Part shown: piece after piece, positions 26,764-38,901 of the stretch
How positions within the stretch are numbered: position 1 is the first letter of the stretch
Layout: every line of letters begins with the position of its first letter
From: Dimorphilus gyrociliatus
Taxonomy: Eukaryota > Annelida > Polychaeta > Dinophilidae
Direction: 5' to 3'
DNA length: 64,000 nt
Assembly: GCA_904063045.1 (NCBI GenBank)
Contig: CAJFCJ010000004.1
Location: 1,853,713-1,917,712, forward strand
Made by a program: the position numbers and the translations under genes
Notes under the pieces: model-generated
The model's database searches: none
The model's input: only the letters and a program-made list of their open reading frames with translations
What the model was told of the DNA's origin: nothing

Positions 26764-27938
26764 TGTCTTAAACTATTACTTTCGATATCTCAGCGGCTCT
26801 GCAAATGCATAAGCCTGACAGCTTTTATATAATCAGATTCCTATTAGTCATTTTCATATGAAAACTGAGGGTTACTCATAAAGATAAACTAGACCTTTAA
26901 GGTTGGTTTGTATTGTGAAATTCCAGGGATGTTAACATTGACGAATGTCCTTTGGATTCGCGGTGTTATAGATAACCAACCTCATACCCGTACGATTCGA
27001 AATATGATCAAATTTAGGTCATTTTATTTTAATATTGTGAATATATCTTTATTTTTAATATTATCTAAGACATTGATTTAGTACATGATCGAAAAACTTG
27101 AAAGTTTAGTGAAACTTTTCAACAACTGTACATTGGTACTAAGAATAATTGTAATCCGCTGAGGCAAGTAAATATACTCTATCTTGTAATTTTATATGTT
27201 TAAATCTACCGGTAACATTTTTTCACAAGTTTTAATACGTAATGGTAATGTATTTTTATACCTGTAACTTTGATGCCATTTCCTGTTCATTTACTCGTGA
27301 ATGGCACAAAAAATTCAGATAAGGAACAGTATAATATCAAGGCGGAAGTGACGTACAAAATGTTTTCGGATTCTGACTACTCCTCTAAATATTTATTATA
27401 CACATTAAGCATATAGATAATACTTAACAGCAATTCTACTTTAACAAAATAAATAAACATTGTAAAAAGTACGAAAATATTTTTCTTTCTGCTTTCCTCT
27501 TCCTTCAACTTTTCGTTGCAATTTTTAAAAATCTGCGTCTAAAGTTCTAAAAATTATTTTATATTTTAACTTGAAAATAAATTAATTCTGCAAAAGCTGA
27601 ATATGACTTTGGCAAGTAATATTATCATTCATATTTAAATAGTTGATTAATTTTAACTATCGTCTGTGAATTATTGTTGATTTAGTCGAAGATTTTTTAT
27701 GAGCACACTTCGTATTAGACCTCATCTCAAAAGCATAAAGCTACAAATAAATTATCATTATTTATTATGTAAAAATATGTGCATTTATATTTTAATTTTA
27801 CGAAAACTAATTAATTCTTTTTCAAGGTCTTGTTTGTTGCCTGAAATCATATTAAATTACGGCATACCGATATACTCATTGTTATTTAAAGTATAGAGGA
27901 GTATACATTTTGTGAAAAGAGTACTGCATCTCATTGTC
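26764..27938. other. Divergent intergenic region VPS4 / MerB-like gene
   Basis: About 1.18 kb separating two divergent genes. AT-rich; no coding exon identified. An open frame at 27699-27896 has low-complexity, non-conserved content and is not called. Confidence 0.45.
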
Positions 27939-28634
27939 ATGAGTACTGAAACCAACATAACGAATTCAACTTTGCATTACACTATTATTAAGACTGTCAT
28001 AGACAAAGGATATGCACCAGATTTAAGTAAGCTGTCTGAAATACTAGGTCAATCAGAAGATCAAATCAAGGCTGCGTTGTATAAACTTCAAAATGATCAT
28101 GGAGTCGTTTTGCATCCAAATGAACCTAAAGTTTGGGTTATACATCCCTTTTCATTAGCTCCAACAAACTTTTACGTTAAGTCGGAAAAAGGTGAATGGT
28201 GGGGAAATTGTGCTTGGTGCTCGTTAGGCATAGCTGCTATACTTAAAGAGAATGTTACCATAGCAACAAATATTGGGGGTGAAGACAAACATATAATTAT
28301 CGAAATAGTTGATGGGGAACTTAAAAACAAAGGTTTGTTCATACACTTTCCTATTCCTATGAAAGAAGCATGGAAAAATGTTATATTTACTTGTGGGGTA
28401 ATGCTTGCATTTGAAAGTGAAGATGAGGTTGACGTCTGGTCTAAAAAACATAACATACCAAAAGGTGATGTACAGCCTATTGAAAAAATATGGAACTTTG
28501 CAAAAAAGTGGTATGGTAATCATGCAAATCCTAAATGGAATAAATGGACAATTGATGAAGCTAAAAGTATGTTTAGCGAATTTCAATTGAATCATCCGAT
28601 TTGGAATTTGGAAAATTCAGAAAAAAACTTCTAA
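27939..28634 (+). CDS. Organomercurial-lyase (MerB)-like protein, intronless
   Basis: A single exon encodes 231 residues from ATG 27939; the frame is open 27 bp upstream but only from a GTG. Residues about 25-70 look like the winged-helix N-domain of MerB (LSKLSEILGQSEDQIKAALY). The core contains GNCAWCSLGIAA, where C94 aligns with the first catalytic Cys of MerB (AWCALD). The segment IFTCGVMLAF supplies the second Cys (C152). The MerB catalytic Asp three residues after the first Cys is Gly97. Later blocks, VDVWSKKH and KKWYGNHANPKW, fit bacterial MerB-related proteins. MerB cleaves carbon-mercury bonds; with the Asp missing, that activity is not assured. The family is mainly bacterial, and the lack of introns next to intron-rich genes suggests horizontal origin or retroposition. 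An AATAAA lies at 28769. Confidence 0.8.
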   Translation: MSTETNITNSTLHYTIIKTVIDKGYAPDLSKLSEILGQSEDQIKAALYKLQNDHGVVLHPNEPKVWVIHPFSLAPTNFYVKSEKGEWWGNCAWCSLGIAAILKENVTIATNIGGEDKHIIIEIVDGELKNKGLFIHFPIPMKEAWKNVIFTCGVMLAFESEDEVDVWSKKHNIPKGDVQPIEKIWNFAKKWYGNHANPKWNKWTIDEAKSMFSEFQLNHPIWNLENSEKNF

Positions 28635-29062
28635 ATTTTAAAGTATAATAAGAGAAACTCTTAGGGAAAGAAAGAGGTTAGATAGTTGGAAAAACTTTTA
28701 TAGCCTTCTTAGCCAAAGTAGACCAAACTATTTGAAATTATAGTTTTGTCTTTGTCCTATATATGTTGAATAAAATTATAAAAATTTAAATAATGCATGG
28801 CACATTTTCACTTTGTATATCGGAAATGTCTTAATCGATATTTTACATAAGAAAGGTTTCCATAGTAAATTTCAATAGGCGAGCGATAATAAAATAATTT
28901 ATCAATTAAAACATTATTTAGGTTTCAATAAATTTTTTAAGCTTCAAGGATCTAGTTAAAAATCGTTAATATGAAAGTTTAAGAAAATTCACAAAAATAT
29001 TTTCGAATACGAAAATGACAACGAATTGAAACTTCCTTTTCCGTTTTTCATCGGCAGTAAAT
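28635..29062. other. Intergenic, MerB-like gene to eL42
   Basis: 428 bp containing the MerB-like 3' UTR and the eL42 promoter. No TATA box is evident. Confidence 0.4.
29032..29048 (+). promoter_or_regulatory. 5' TOP-like pyrimidine tract before eL42
   Basis: CTTCCTTTTCCGTTTTT is almost entirely pyrimidine and ends 14 bases before the eL42 ATG. Ribosomal-protein mRNAs of animals begin with a C followed by such a tract, which gives growth-dependent translation. The transcription start itself is inferred. Confidence 0.5.
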
Positions 29063-29612
<550 letters not shown>

Positions 29613-29981
29613 ACTCCGTTTCGTATGTTATGCTTTGCCTAATACATCATTCTGACGAGTAAGAGAGTCAAACTGTATTAGTTTTTATGACGTAGACAAT
29701 AGACGTAGGCAGGACGACTAGAATACTTGGATATGTTAAAAAGCTGAGAAAAGTTTTTTGAACACCGAAAATATAACAAAAGTATTTTAAAACTTGGAAC
29801 TTAAATTCTTTGAATATTTCAACTTGAGACAGTTGCTTATTCTACCCTTTTTCTCATAGAAGCTCCAATTTTGCTCTTAAATTAATGCACCAAGATCAAG
29901 GTGTTTAAGTAATAGTTTGTTAAATAATTTCTGTTCATCTTCAGAGAAATTATGTGAAGATTGATTAACAATTGTGTAGAA
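29613..29981. other. Convergent intergenic region eL42 / BTB gene
   Basis: 369 bp holding the two 3' UTRs. Nothing further seen. Confidence 0.4.
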
Positions 29982-31333
29982 CTAGAACATAGGTTTAATA
30001 AGTAGTGCCAGTGTCTGAGCTGCTTTAGGTAATATAACAGAGAGTGTAACGCTTTGTCCTCTTGCAAGGGTTGTTACAGCCTCTTTCTGAACGTCCAGAA
30101 CTCTTTCATTCTGATCTTGCATTATCAGAGCCAGTTCGGCTGTTACATCATCGTGAGCTAGAACATGTACAACCCAATGCAAAGTTGAATCAATAACACG
30201 ATCTACTGCTCGTCTATAGGTAACCTTCCATTCTAGATTTCTCTCTTCAGAAGGTACAGAGCCCCTCCATGTTTTTACATCGGAAGCCAAACCGAAACGT
30301 CGAGTATTATGCACTTTTACACTATCAACTGCCGCTTCAACGTAATGTCTGGGTGTGTAACTAGAACCTTCAAACGTAACACCAGCTGGACATAGTGTTC
30401 GATATCGGTAAGCGTCGCTTAACAAACTGTACATTAGATCTCTGGTGTTTGAGTTTATGGCCATATCACTCTTTTCTACTTCTTGTAGATGATGAACGTG
30501 CATTTGCGAAAATCTGACAAGAGGTAGTAGTTTATCGGCCTTTGAAATGCGATCTTCGTTGAGCCACAAACAAACAGCCCTGTAAACTTTTAATTCATTT
30601 TCAACAACCAAATCATTACTTGACAAAAAGTCAACCAAAACGTCGACATCCATTTCCTTCCAGGCTGGTTCATCCATAACCATTTCGACATTCCAAGCGA
30701 ATGTCTTTGAACAAACTGCCATTAAATCATTCAACTGTAACACTCTGGCCCAAGGTAGCCAAGTCAGCGCATTAGTTACATTAGGTGATTGAGCCTTTTT
30801 CGTCATATACGTAACAATAAGGTTCTTAAGAGATTCAACTTGATATTTGTCCGCCAATCGTAGCAATGGTAAAGCTGTTTCAACGTTAACAATAGCTTCG
30901 CCAGTGTATAAGCACTTCATGAATGTTGAGAAAACTTCACAACAATCTGCATCTTCATGCAATTCCAGTTCACCCGAGCCTCCTTCGGCCCAATCTAAAC
31001 CGTACAACATTGTTCTGAAAACAATTGAGGATTTTGCAAGAACGAATCTATGCGACTTCCAAGTCATAGGCGAAGAAATATCGGAGTTTGATGAGAATAT
31101 ATTAACTACCACATCAGATAGCTCCGCTGAGTCGTAATATTTAGCTATATCGCTAATAAATACTGAATCGTCCTTGATCGTTTCGTTTTCAAGAGTGTTT
31201 TGGTCTTTATCTTCAAGCTCCAATTTGGCTACCTGTACAAAAAATTGAAAAATAAACAATGATGAAATCAAAGATACATTAAGATATCATTTCAACAAAC
31301 CTCATCATTTTGACATATTTCGGTGGAGGACAT
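29982..31333 (-). CDS. BTBD17: BTB-BACK protein, BTBD17-like
   Basis: Two exons, 31333-31301 and 31232-29982, give 427 residues. The first exon supplies only 11 residues (MSSTEICQNDE). A BTB/POZ domain (about 35-145) contains AELSDVVVNIF, WKSHRFVLAKSS and FRTMLYGLDW. A BACK domain follows, with LVDFLSSNDLVVENELKVYRA-type helices and PLVRFSQM. The C-terminal third is a beta-rich region typical of BTBD17 and of the BTB-BACK part of galectin-3-binding protein relatives. Kelch repeats are absent. No signal peptide is predicted from this start, whereas vertebrate BTBD17 is annotated as secreted, so an unseen upstream exon is possible. Function is unknown beyond dimerisation and possible cullin-3 adaptor activity inferred from domains. 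Confidence 0.8.
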
Positions 31334-32613
31334 AGCTAGCTTCTGAGTTTTGAACTATTCGTAAGGCGACTACCAATTACCCATTCAAATCGATAGCTAG
31401 AACTGTATACAGCATATTTAAGTTAAGCAAGTTAAGGACTATTAAAAAAAGGAGCGGGCAGGGACCAGTGTAAAGAGAACTGGAAACCAGTCATTCTTAT
31501 TGACTAGTTGTTTGTTGTTTGTTTCCCCTATCGTCGATGGAATCAATGAAAATTTTAAAAAATATTGAAAATTTGTTATTTATACAATTAATTTTAAAAG
31601 TGACTAATCATCACAACATGAAAATTACGTATTAAAATATACTTTTCCAAAGAATAATAAAATGTTCATTCAAAATGGCTGTCAAGGTTTAAAAACAAAG
31701 TTTCTTTAGAAATACGTAAATGTATTTCTATATATAGAAAAATTTTAAGTTCTTATTTTCACCTTTTAAAAAAATTGAATATTTACAACAGAAACTAGCC
31801 AAACAAACAAAAAATCATATATATTAGAATATATAGAGATAATCAACAGTCTTGTGTGTCATCTATTCGATATATCGTTAATTGCTTGTATATTGTATTT
31901 GAAATGTTTTCTGAACGGAATAAATTTACTTGAATCGTAGGAAATAAACAACGTCGATTCCTTTCTTTAATAATAATCTTACAATATATACACTATATCT
32001 TGTATATAAAGCGAAAAAATGGTTAAGTAAAGATCAATAAAGCATAAAGGTAAAGCTGAAGTAGGGAATAATTAAAGCATAAAGAAGGTAAAAGGATAAA
32101 AAATGTAGAAAAAGAGTTTTTAACGGAGAATTGAACGGAACTTACTTTTTAGATAAGAAGTCTAACAATACACTGTAGACAGTCTACAAAGCATATAATA
32201 AAACTAGTAAAAATGAAGTAAACCAAGTAATCCCTTTTCTCGTTGAGTAAATTTGAAGTTGGAGGTCTGTAATAATAGTGAAAATGAATAAAAATATATA
32301 TTTTATAGAGAAACCTACTACGCAGCGTATAGATTCATTATACCTATCCAAGAGAAAAAGAGTTCTTATACTATTTATCTTTTAGTACGTAATAAGTAAA
32401 TATTAGTTTATGTCCTTAATATTTTATTATATATTTATATATAAATAAATATAAACATAAATATAGTACGTATAGGGAGATTTGTATATTATTTTTACGG
32501 CTGAGGGAAGGTGAAGAAGGGGTTTAAATAACGTGAAAGAATATGTATATTTAAGAATTTTGATGATATTATGCTTTCTTCATTCCTTTATAGTATTTTA
32601 TCTAATTCTCTGT
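31334..32613. other. Intergenic region, no gene seen
   Basis: About 1.28 kb, strongly AT-rich, between two minus-strand genes. It should hold the BTB gene promoter. Both strands were scanned by eye without finding spliceable coding segments. Confidence 0.45.
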
Positions 32614-33016
32614 TTAGATGCTAAATACTGAATATTGTCCACGAGATTTCTTCTTCTTCTGTTCTTCAATTAACGAATGTTCTCTAACAAAGTGTCTAGT
32701 ATTTGTCTCTCTACTAAAATCTCCAACTTTTAACGCTTTGACAGGTTTATAAAGACCCTTAGTATTTCCATAGACCCGTTTAATTTCGAATGCTAAGGGG
32801 TAGCAGCCCTACGGAAGCATTTAAAAAAAAATTATTACCATTCATAAGTCGTAGTTTTATAAATTCTCTTCCAAAGAAAATACTTACTAACAGCATGACA
32901 GCTGCAATAAACACAGTTACCATAATAACGTGCATATACAAAGGAGTAAAAATTTTTATAGCACTTTCATTAATAGATTCCGTTGTTCTTTGTAATGTAT
33001 TGTTTATTAAAATCAT
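32614..33016 (-). CDS. Small single-pass membrane protein, KCNE-like topology, unrecognised
   Basis: Two exons, 33016-32888 and 32808-32614, join in phase 0 to give 107 residues. The protein starts MILINNTLQRTTESINES, with two N-glycosylation sequons (NNT, NES) before one membrane helix (YMHVIMVTVFIAAVMLL plus GCYPLAF). A basic, charged tail of about 55 residues follows, rich in KKKK and ending YSVFSI. The exon 2 frame shows clear codon-like composition (VKALKVGDFSRETNTRHFV). Layout (glycosylated short ectodomain, one helix, basic cytosolic tail) recalls KCNE potassium-channel subunits, but I do not see the diagnostic post-membrane motif, so this is only a topology match. It could equally be a lineage-specific small integral membrane protein. 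The start could lie further upstream, since the frame is open for 66 more bases without another ATG. Confidence 0.55.
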
Positions 33017-33309
33017 TATTACATTTAATGTTCTATTTATATGATGGTTTATAGCTATTATTTTCGTAGACGATATCAACAATTTCTACAAGATGAGGGT
33101 GGTTTGAGGAGCTATTGGCCTTAAGATGGTGGCGTAAGAAAACTTTGATTGCGGATAATAGAATTGGTAGTGAAGAAAAAATATTTTGTATTTAAGTATT
33201 CTTCTCTCTTTGTCAATACGAAAGACATTTTTGAACGATGAAAGTGAATTATAAATAGATATAATACGGTTACGATTTATAAATTTCTTTTTATCACTTT
33301 ATGCTCGGT

Positions 33310-33381
33310 GGGAGCATAGCTCAGGGGCAGAGCATTCGACTGCAGATCGAGAGGTCACCGGTTCAAATCCGGTTGCTCCCT
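33310..33381 (+). tRNA. tRNA-Cys (GCA anticodon)
   Basis: A 72-nt cloverleaf can be folded by hand: acceptor GGGAGCA pairs with TGCTCCC, the D arm is GCTC...GAGC, the anticodon stem TTCGA pairs with TCGAG around loop CTGCAGA, and the T arm ACCGG/CCGGT encloses TTCAAAT. The anticodon is GCA, for cysteine, and the discriminator base is T(U)73, as expected for tRNA-Cys. No intron. B-box GGTTCAAATCC is intact. Confidence 0.97.
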
Positions 33382-33387
33382 ATAAAA

Positions 33388-33396
33388 TTTTTTTTT
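33388..33396 (+). terminator. RNA polymerase III terminator of tRNA-Cys
   Basis: A run of nine Ts begins six bases after the mature tRNA end, the standard Pol III stop. Confidence 0.9.
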
Positions 33397-34402
33397 GTTA
33401 TTAGTTAATTTCTTATAAACTCTCATTATACTTTTTGCTGTTTGGCAATGGTTCTTGCATTAACATCTTTATAATAATTCCTTTTTCAATAAGTTAAAAC
33501 CAAATATTTCTTATTTTTCTACCTATGCAAGAGATGGCGTTACACGCTCTAAAATGTTGAAGATAGGCACTTGTACAGTACAAGTATAGTTTGTAGCTTT
33601 ATTTCTCTTTTTAAATTTGTATTTCTATGATTTTCAGATGTAGAAATGTAAAATTTTCTTCGTGCTAGATAACAGATATAAAAAATGGTAATGAAAAAAA
33701 TATTCGTTTCAAAGGAATCTTATATAATAAAAAAAGTATAGCATCTTTTTTCATCTTCTTACCTCGCGATATTTCTACACCAGATGTGTACAAACACGTC
33801 GCTCTTAGGCCTATTAAAACCTTCTAGTTAGATTATTGAATATTTACCAACGTTGGCTAAAAAATTGCAGTAAGTTTTCTTGGGTTTTCTAATGAAATAA
33901 ACGTTAAATACAATAGACATAAATATTAGATAATGATGTAAAATCATATGGAAAAGATAAAAAAAGAACGGGATTTCTAAGTGTACAAATTTTAGAGGTC
34001 ATTAGGTGCAGATAACAATATATAGAGTATGAAACTATTAAATAGTATAAATCAGTATTAGCAAAAGTTTTTTGAAGAGATTAAGCCTCTGCAAAGCATA
34101 TGCCTTCTCTAAACACTTTTAATAGACCTAGTTGTGCTATTTTTTTCACTTGTATTAGTATCATTTCAGAGATAATAAGAAAGTAAACCACTAGAAGAAT
34201 CAAGAAGAGATTGTTTAAAAATTGAAAGATTATTTTCAAACTGTTCGAAGAGAAAAACGGGATAACCATGAATATTTATTTTATGTAATTTTTTTTATAT
34301 AGAATATATATGAATAATTCAACTGGTTTAATATTTTATCTTATCTAAGACAGTATTGCTCTGACAAAATAACGAACTAATCTACGAATTAAATACAAGA
34401 AG
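33397..34402. other. Intergenic, tRNA-Cys to calpain
   Basis: About 1 kb AT-rich region. A minus-strand hydrophobic open frame at 34081-34269 lacks features of a real gene. Nothing else recognised. Confidence 0.45.
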
Positions 34403-36994
34403 ATGTCTCGCCCAGGGAATGAAAAATTTCTTAATCAAAGCTATAATAAACTGAAGAAGAGTCTTAAACAACCGAATGAGTTGTTCGTTGATCAAAAATT
34501 TCCTATGACTTCTATATTAAGAAGTTCTAATCAAAGGATTGAATGGAAGAGGCCGAAAGTAATATTTTCTTCGTAGTTGAATAATCTATTGTCTTCATTT
34601 GTCAATATATTGTTTATTAGTGTTTGTTTGTGTGTATGTTATAGGATATCTCAAGTAATCCAAGAATATTTGTTGATAACGGAGTAATATCTGTGAAACA
34701 AGGAGAATTGGGCAATTGTTGGTTTATGTCGGCTCTTGTATGTCTAGTTCGCCATAAAGACTTATTAAAAAAAGTTATGCCTCACTTAGAAATTCAGGAA
34801 TGGAATGCTAAAAAACCAGAAACATATAAAGGAATATTTAAATTTTCTTTTTGCAGGTTAATCATCTATTTTCGTTATCAAAAGATACAATTTATCTTTT
34901 TTCCTTATTTTTTTTATTAAAATTTATAAAAACGAATAGACTTGGAAAATGGATGGATGTTGTAATTGATGATAGACTACCAACCAGAAACAATGGATTA
35001 ATCTATTCGAGATCCAACAATAAGAATGAATTTTTTAGTTCTCTCGTCGAAAAGGCCTATGCAAAGTAATATTGATATTCAGTAGATACTGTGCTTATTA
35101 TAAACACTTTATAAAGTTGTTAAAAAACATGACTAGGCTTATATCAGAAAATAATAATTGTTTATTTATAGAATATTCTTTTAATTGGTGTTTAAATTAA
35201 CAGATTTCATGGCGGATATTCCGCAATAGAATCTGGAACATTATCTGAATCATTTTCGCACTTGACCGGTGGAAACACTAAAACGATAACCCTATCAGAA
35301 GTTATTAGGGGAAATAATAATGATGAAGTCTTCTACGAATTAAAAAAAGCTTTCAAGAGTAAATGTCTCGTAACTGCATCAAGAGAGGCGGTAATGAAAG
35401 CTCTGTTGACAGATATGAAAGATTATATATAGAAGATAATTAATATTATATTTTCAATTGCAGATACAGCATGCTTACGCTGTTATTGCTGTTAAAGAGG
35501 TGCCTCTTATGAAGAGAAGTAGGAAAAAGTATAAAAATAGTAAAAAACTAAAGATGATCTATCTCCATAATCCTTGGGGAGATGGAAATAGACATAGAGA
35601 TTCTGGTCTAACATTTTCTGATTGGGATGCCCTTAATAAATCTTGGAGAAAGAAGAATCAAAAAGTTAATGATAATGGTGAATACTGGGTATTATTTGAC
35701 CTATTTGTTCAAAGATTTAGAAGCATAGCAATTTGTACGATAAAATCGAGGTTAAATATTAAATTATATAATATAAATATTAATCAATAATGAAATTATT
35801 AAAAACAATGTTAGTAAGAAGGAACAAGTTTTTCATTCGTCCTGGAATAGAAAATCAAATACTGTTGGAGGTTGTGTAAATTCTAGAGAGAGTTTTCCAT
35901 TTAATCCTCAGGTAAGTAGAATATAAATAAACTATTTTGAGTAACAGTTACTCTAATGATTGAAATTCTACTTTTTATAGTTTCTTTTAAATGTCAAACG
36001 AGAAGAGGAGACGATAGAATGTTTCTTAACTCAAGATCACGAACGAAGTGGACGTAAGCCCCTTTTGAGCATGAATACCACGGTTGTTAAAGTTAGTTCA
36101 TTAATAATTTACACGCTTATAGTATTCTTAACAAGATGATAATTATTGTCATAATGCTATATATAGGCAGAAGTAAATAGAAATTGTAAATTTCATTCGT
36201 TAAGGAATCTAAAAGTAATTAACGATGGAAGTAAATTCACCAACCTTGAGACGACCTTTAATGAATATACGCTAAAAAAGGGAACTTATATACTGGTGCC
36301 ATCTACCTACGAAAGAGGAAGAGAAGGGAAATTTTCATTAAAAATAATCGGAAATGTTCAAGTGAAGTAGGCGCTTTTTATTTTTTTGTTATCATTATTA
36401 AAAGAATAATAATTTGAATAAATTAATTTTCAGAGAACTTTTAAGAGATACACCGAAAAGTAAATTATCATTTCCATTATCCTTATTTCAAAGTTCGAAA
36501 GGCTTCTCAGTCGTTACCAGTATTAAGATAAATCATATAGATTTTAAGGAGTCTAAAGGTTTTTGATAATAAAACAACTTTATAATTAATGAGACAATTA
36601 CATGATAACCATAAATTATTGCTTTAAAGATAATGAGAAATATACGGTTAAGTTCAGGTGCGAGAATAAAACGATTCTATGCGATTATAGTGAAAATGAG
36701 GGGATTAGCGTAGTATTCTATAGGAAAAAAGAAGATGTCCCAATTACCCTGGAAATTTATTCTAAAGGCTTACTAGGTCAAAAACAACTAGGAAAGGCTT
36801 TTTTTAACAAGAATCTAGAATCTATTGCTAATCAGGTTTGTTTTATTAATTTCCTATATCGTCATTCAAAGAAACACTAAGAAAATCAATATATGAACTG
36901 TTTGATACAGGTCTTCACCGAACCCATTGAAGGATCTAGGGTTGGAACGATTAGATTAATAGTCAATCAATCGACTAATCTAAACGCTTTATGA
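34403..36994 (+). CDS. CAPN5: Calpain-5/TRA-3-type cysteine protease
   Basis: Eleven exons: 34403-34558, 34645-34856, 34940-35065, 35204-35390, 35464-35750, 35815-35911, 35981-36091, 36167-36366, 36434-36558, 36630-36835 and 36911-36994, giving 596 residues. The protease core has all three catalytic residues: C77 in [10 protein letters not shown]230 in IQHAYAV and N263 in YLHNPWGDG. The calpain hallmark DDRLPTRNN and the SLVEKAYAK segment are present. A domain III beta-sandwich with [13 protein letters not shown] follows, then a C-terminal C2-like (domain T) region instead of EF hands. That order is typical of calpain-5/6 and nematode TRA-3, calcium-activated regulatory proteases. It is slightly shorter than human CAPN5 (640). 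Intron boundaries in the last three exons are the least certain. Confidence 0.9.
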
Positions 36995-37343
36995 TTGAAT
37001 TTTGTTGACAAAGAACATTCAGTAAATAGGGAATAAATAATATTTATTGAAAATCTGTATTTCGTATACTGCAATATATATTTTGAAAATTTTATGAACA
37101 CTGTATTAATCTTTTACCTAAATTTATACTATTTTTATAAAAAAGCATAGAAAATAAAGTGAAAAAAGTTGTTTTCTACTGTTAAGAAGCAGCTAATTAA
37201 ACGATAATGATTTATTACATAGTTTTTATCTTATCACCTTGTAGAAATTACGCACTGACAAACATTAGAAAATCCACTTTTTATCAGAGCATTATATCCC
37301 ATTCCTTCCTCTTTCAAATATTACTTTCTCTCTTGACACGAAT
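36995..37343. other. Intergenic, calpain to GPCR
   Basis: 349 bp; 3' flank of the calpain gene and promoter of the receptor gene. No site recognised. Confidence 0.4.
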
Positions 37344-38530
37344 ATGGAACGATTCTCCGATCCTTTAAACGTTTTTGCAAAAGTTTATTATATAAGTATG
37401 GCTACTCTGGGATTAATTTTTAACATCCTAAATATTTTCATTCTGACAAGGTCTCGTATGATAAAGCATTCTTCGTCAGTTTATCTTCTCGGCCTTTCAA
37501 TAGCTGATCTCTTTACTGTTTTATTTCAAATTATATTCAAGTATATCGTCTACGGAATTCTAAACGTAAGAAAACCAGGATGGTTTTTCGTATTTCTGTG
37601 TGTTTACAATCACTGGTTCATTATTGCAACTATAAGAAGTTCCTTCTTTATTCTTTTGGCATTTACAATTCTCCGTTACGTCTCTATAAGATATCCTGTG
37701 AAAGGTAAAATATGGGGTAAACCCAAAACGGCAAAGGTTACTATCCTCTTTTTTCATTATGTAAAATATTAAACTTACTTATATATATATATTATGTATA
37801 ACTGTTTAAATAGTTCGTTATTGTTTTCTTATTATTTGCTGGTTTAATCTATGGAATATATGAAATCTTTCTGAGAAAAGTTCAAAATGGAATTTGTACA
37901 TTTACGAATTTTGGACGAACGACATCAAGACTCTTCAGTCGACTTACATCAGCTACTTTTATACTTATAATGCTATTACTCATAGTTTTTAACTCACTTA
38001 TCATACTACAGCTAAGAAAAGCTGGCAGAAATGTTATATCCGTTCAGAATCGTAGATTACGTAATAAGCACGTTCAACGAACAAAAGTAACGCTGACACT
38101 TAGTTTGGTGTCCTTTACTTTTGTAATATTGAATATACCATGGTTGCTCTTTTATTTAACTCAACGTATGCCAGATAATTCAGGTGGAATTGAAAGAAAA
38201 GTAGGTTATTTTATATTCTATATATATATATATATAAAAATTTATATATATGCTCTATATTATATTTATATACATATACATAAAAAATTTAATTGTTAAA
38301 ATTCTACTTCCCTAACAAAGAGACGCCTATTAACAATTGCGCAGTTTGTGGGAGTTCTGAATCCAATTGTAAACTTTCCATTATACTCCCTACTGAATAA
38401 AGTATTTAGACAACAATTGAAAAAAATTTTCCAGTTTGACGAGTGCTGCTTTCAAAAACAAAAGATCGGACAAGCTAAAGTAACGTTTGTACAAACAATG
38501 CCCGAAAGTTGTCCGAATGTACATATTTAG
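37344..38530 (+). CDS. Rhodopsin-family GPCR, peptide-receptor-like
   Basis: Three exons, 37344-37736, 37814-38200 and 38321-38530, give 329 residues with seven hydrophobic segments. TM1 contains GLIFNILNIFIL (GN-type motif as FN-ILN) and TM2 has the expected LSIADLF. The TM3 end carries LRYVSIRYP in place of the DRY box. TM5 precedes a basic loop (RRLRNKHVQRTKVTL). TM6 has FVILNIPWLLF, and TM7 has LNPIVNFPLY for NPxxY. The N-terminus is short (about 14 residues) without a signal peptide. The pattern is like invertebrate FMRFamide- or myosuppressin-type peptide receptors, which often have a weakened DRY, but the ligand cannot be read from sequence. Confidence 0.85.
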
Positions 38531-38901
38531 TTATTAATTAAAGATATCAATAAAGTATATGTGTTCGAAATCTGTGTTTGTATATTTCAATAAATATTTT
38601 GATTGTAACGAGAGACTTTAAGGTCATTCGTGGGTGTTTTAAACAAAAGAGTGTATTATTCACCATTTCTTGGTCTTTCTAGAATTGTTTATTTCTAGTA
38701 TCTCTCTCTGTCGGTTTCTTTCAAAAATTTCTATGGAAGTATTTGATTTTTTTCTATGCTTACGTAACAAACGGAAATCTATAATCTTTTTCTTTCATTC
38801 TTCTTATACATTAAGAATAATAATCGTTAGGAATAAAGCAATTAATCCTAAGTCATTGAGAAGGCCAAAGTGATCAAGTATAAATAAAGTATATTATCAA
38901 T
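38531..38901. other. Convergent intergenic region
   Basis: 371 bp between the GPCR stop and the lectin/CCP receptor stop. An open frame at 38670-38873 looks spurious. An ATAAA-type signal near 38549 (CAATAAAG) could end the GPCR transcript. Confidence 0.4.

Noticed and set aside
27699-27896. 65-codon frame just upstream of the MerB-like gene
   Set aside because: Basic/aromatic low-complexity content, no homology pattern and no splice link to the next gene.
34081-34269. Hydrophobic minus-strand frame before the calpain gene
   Set aside because: Single short frame without sequons, partner exons or conserved motif.
38670-38873. Plus-strand 67-codon frame after the GPCR
   Set aside because: Low complexity, lies in the convergent 3' flank region.
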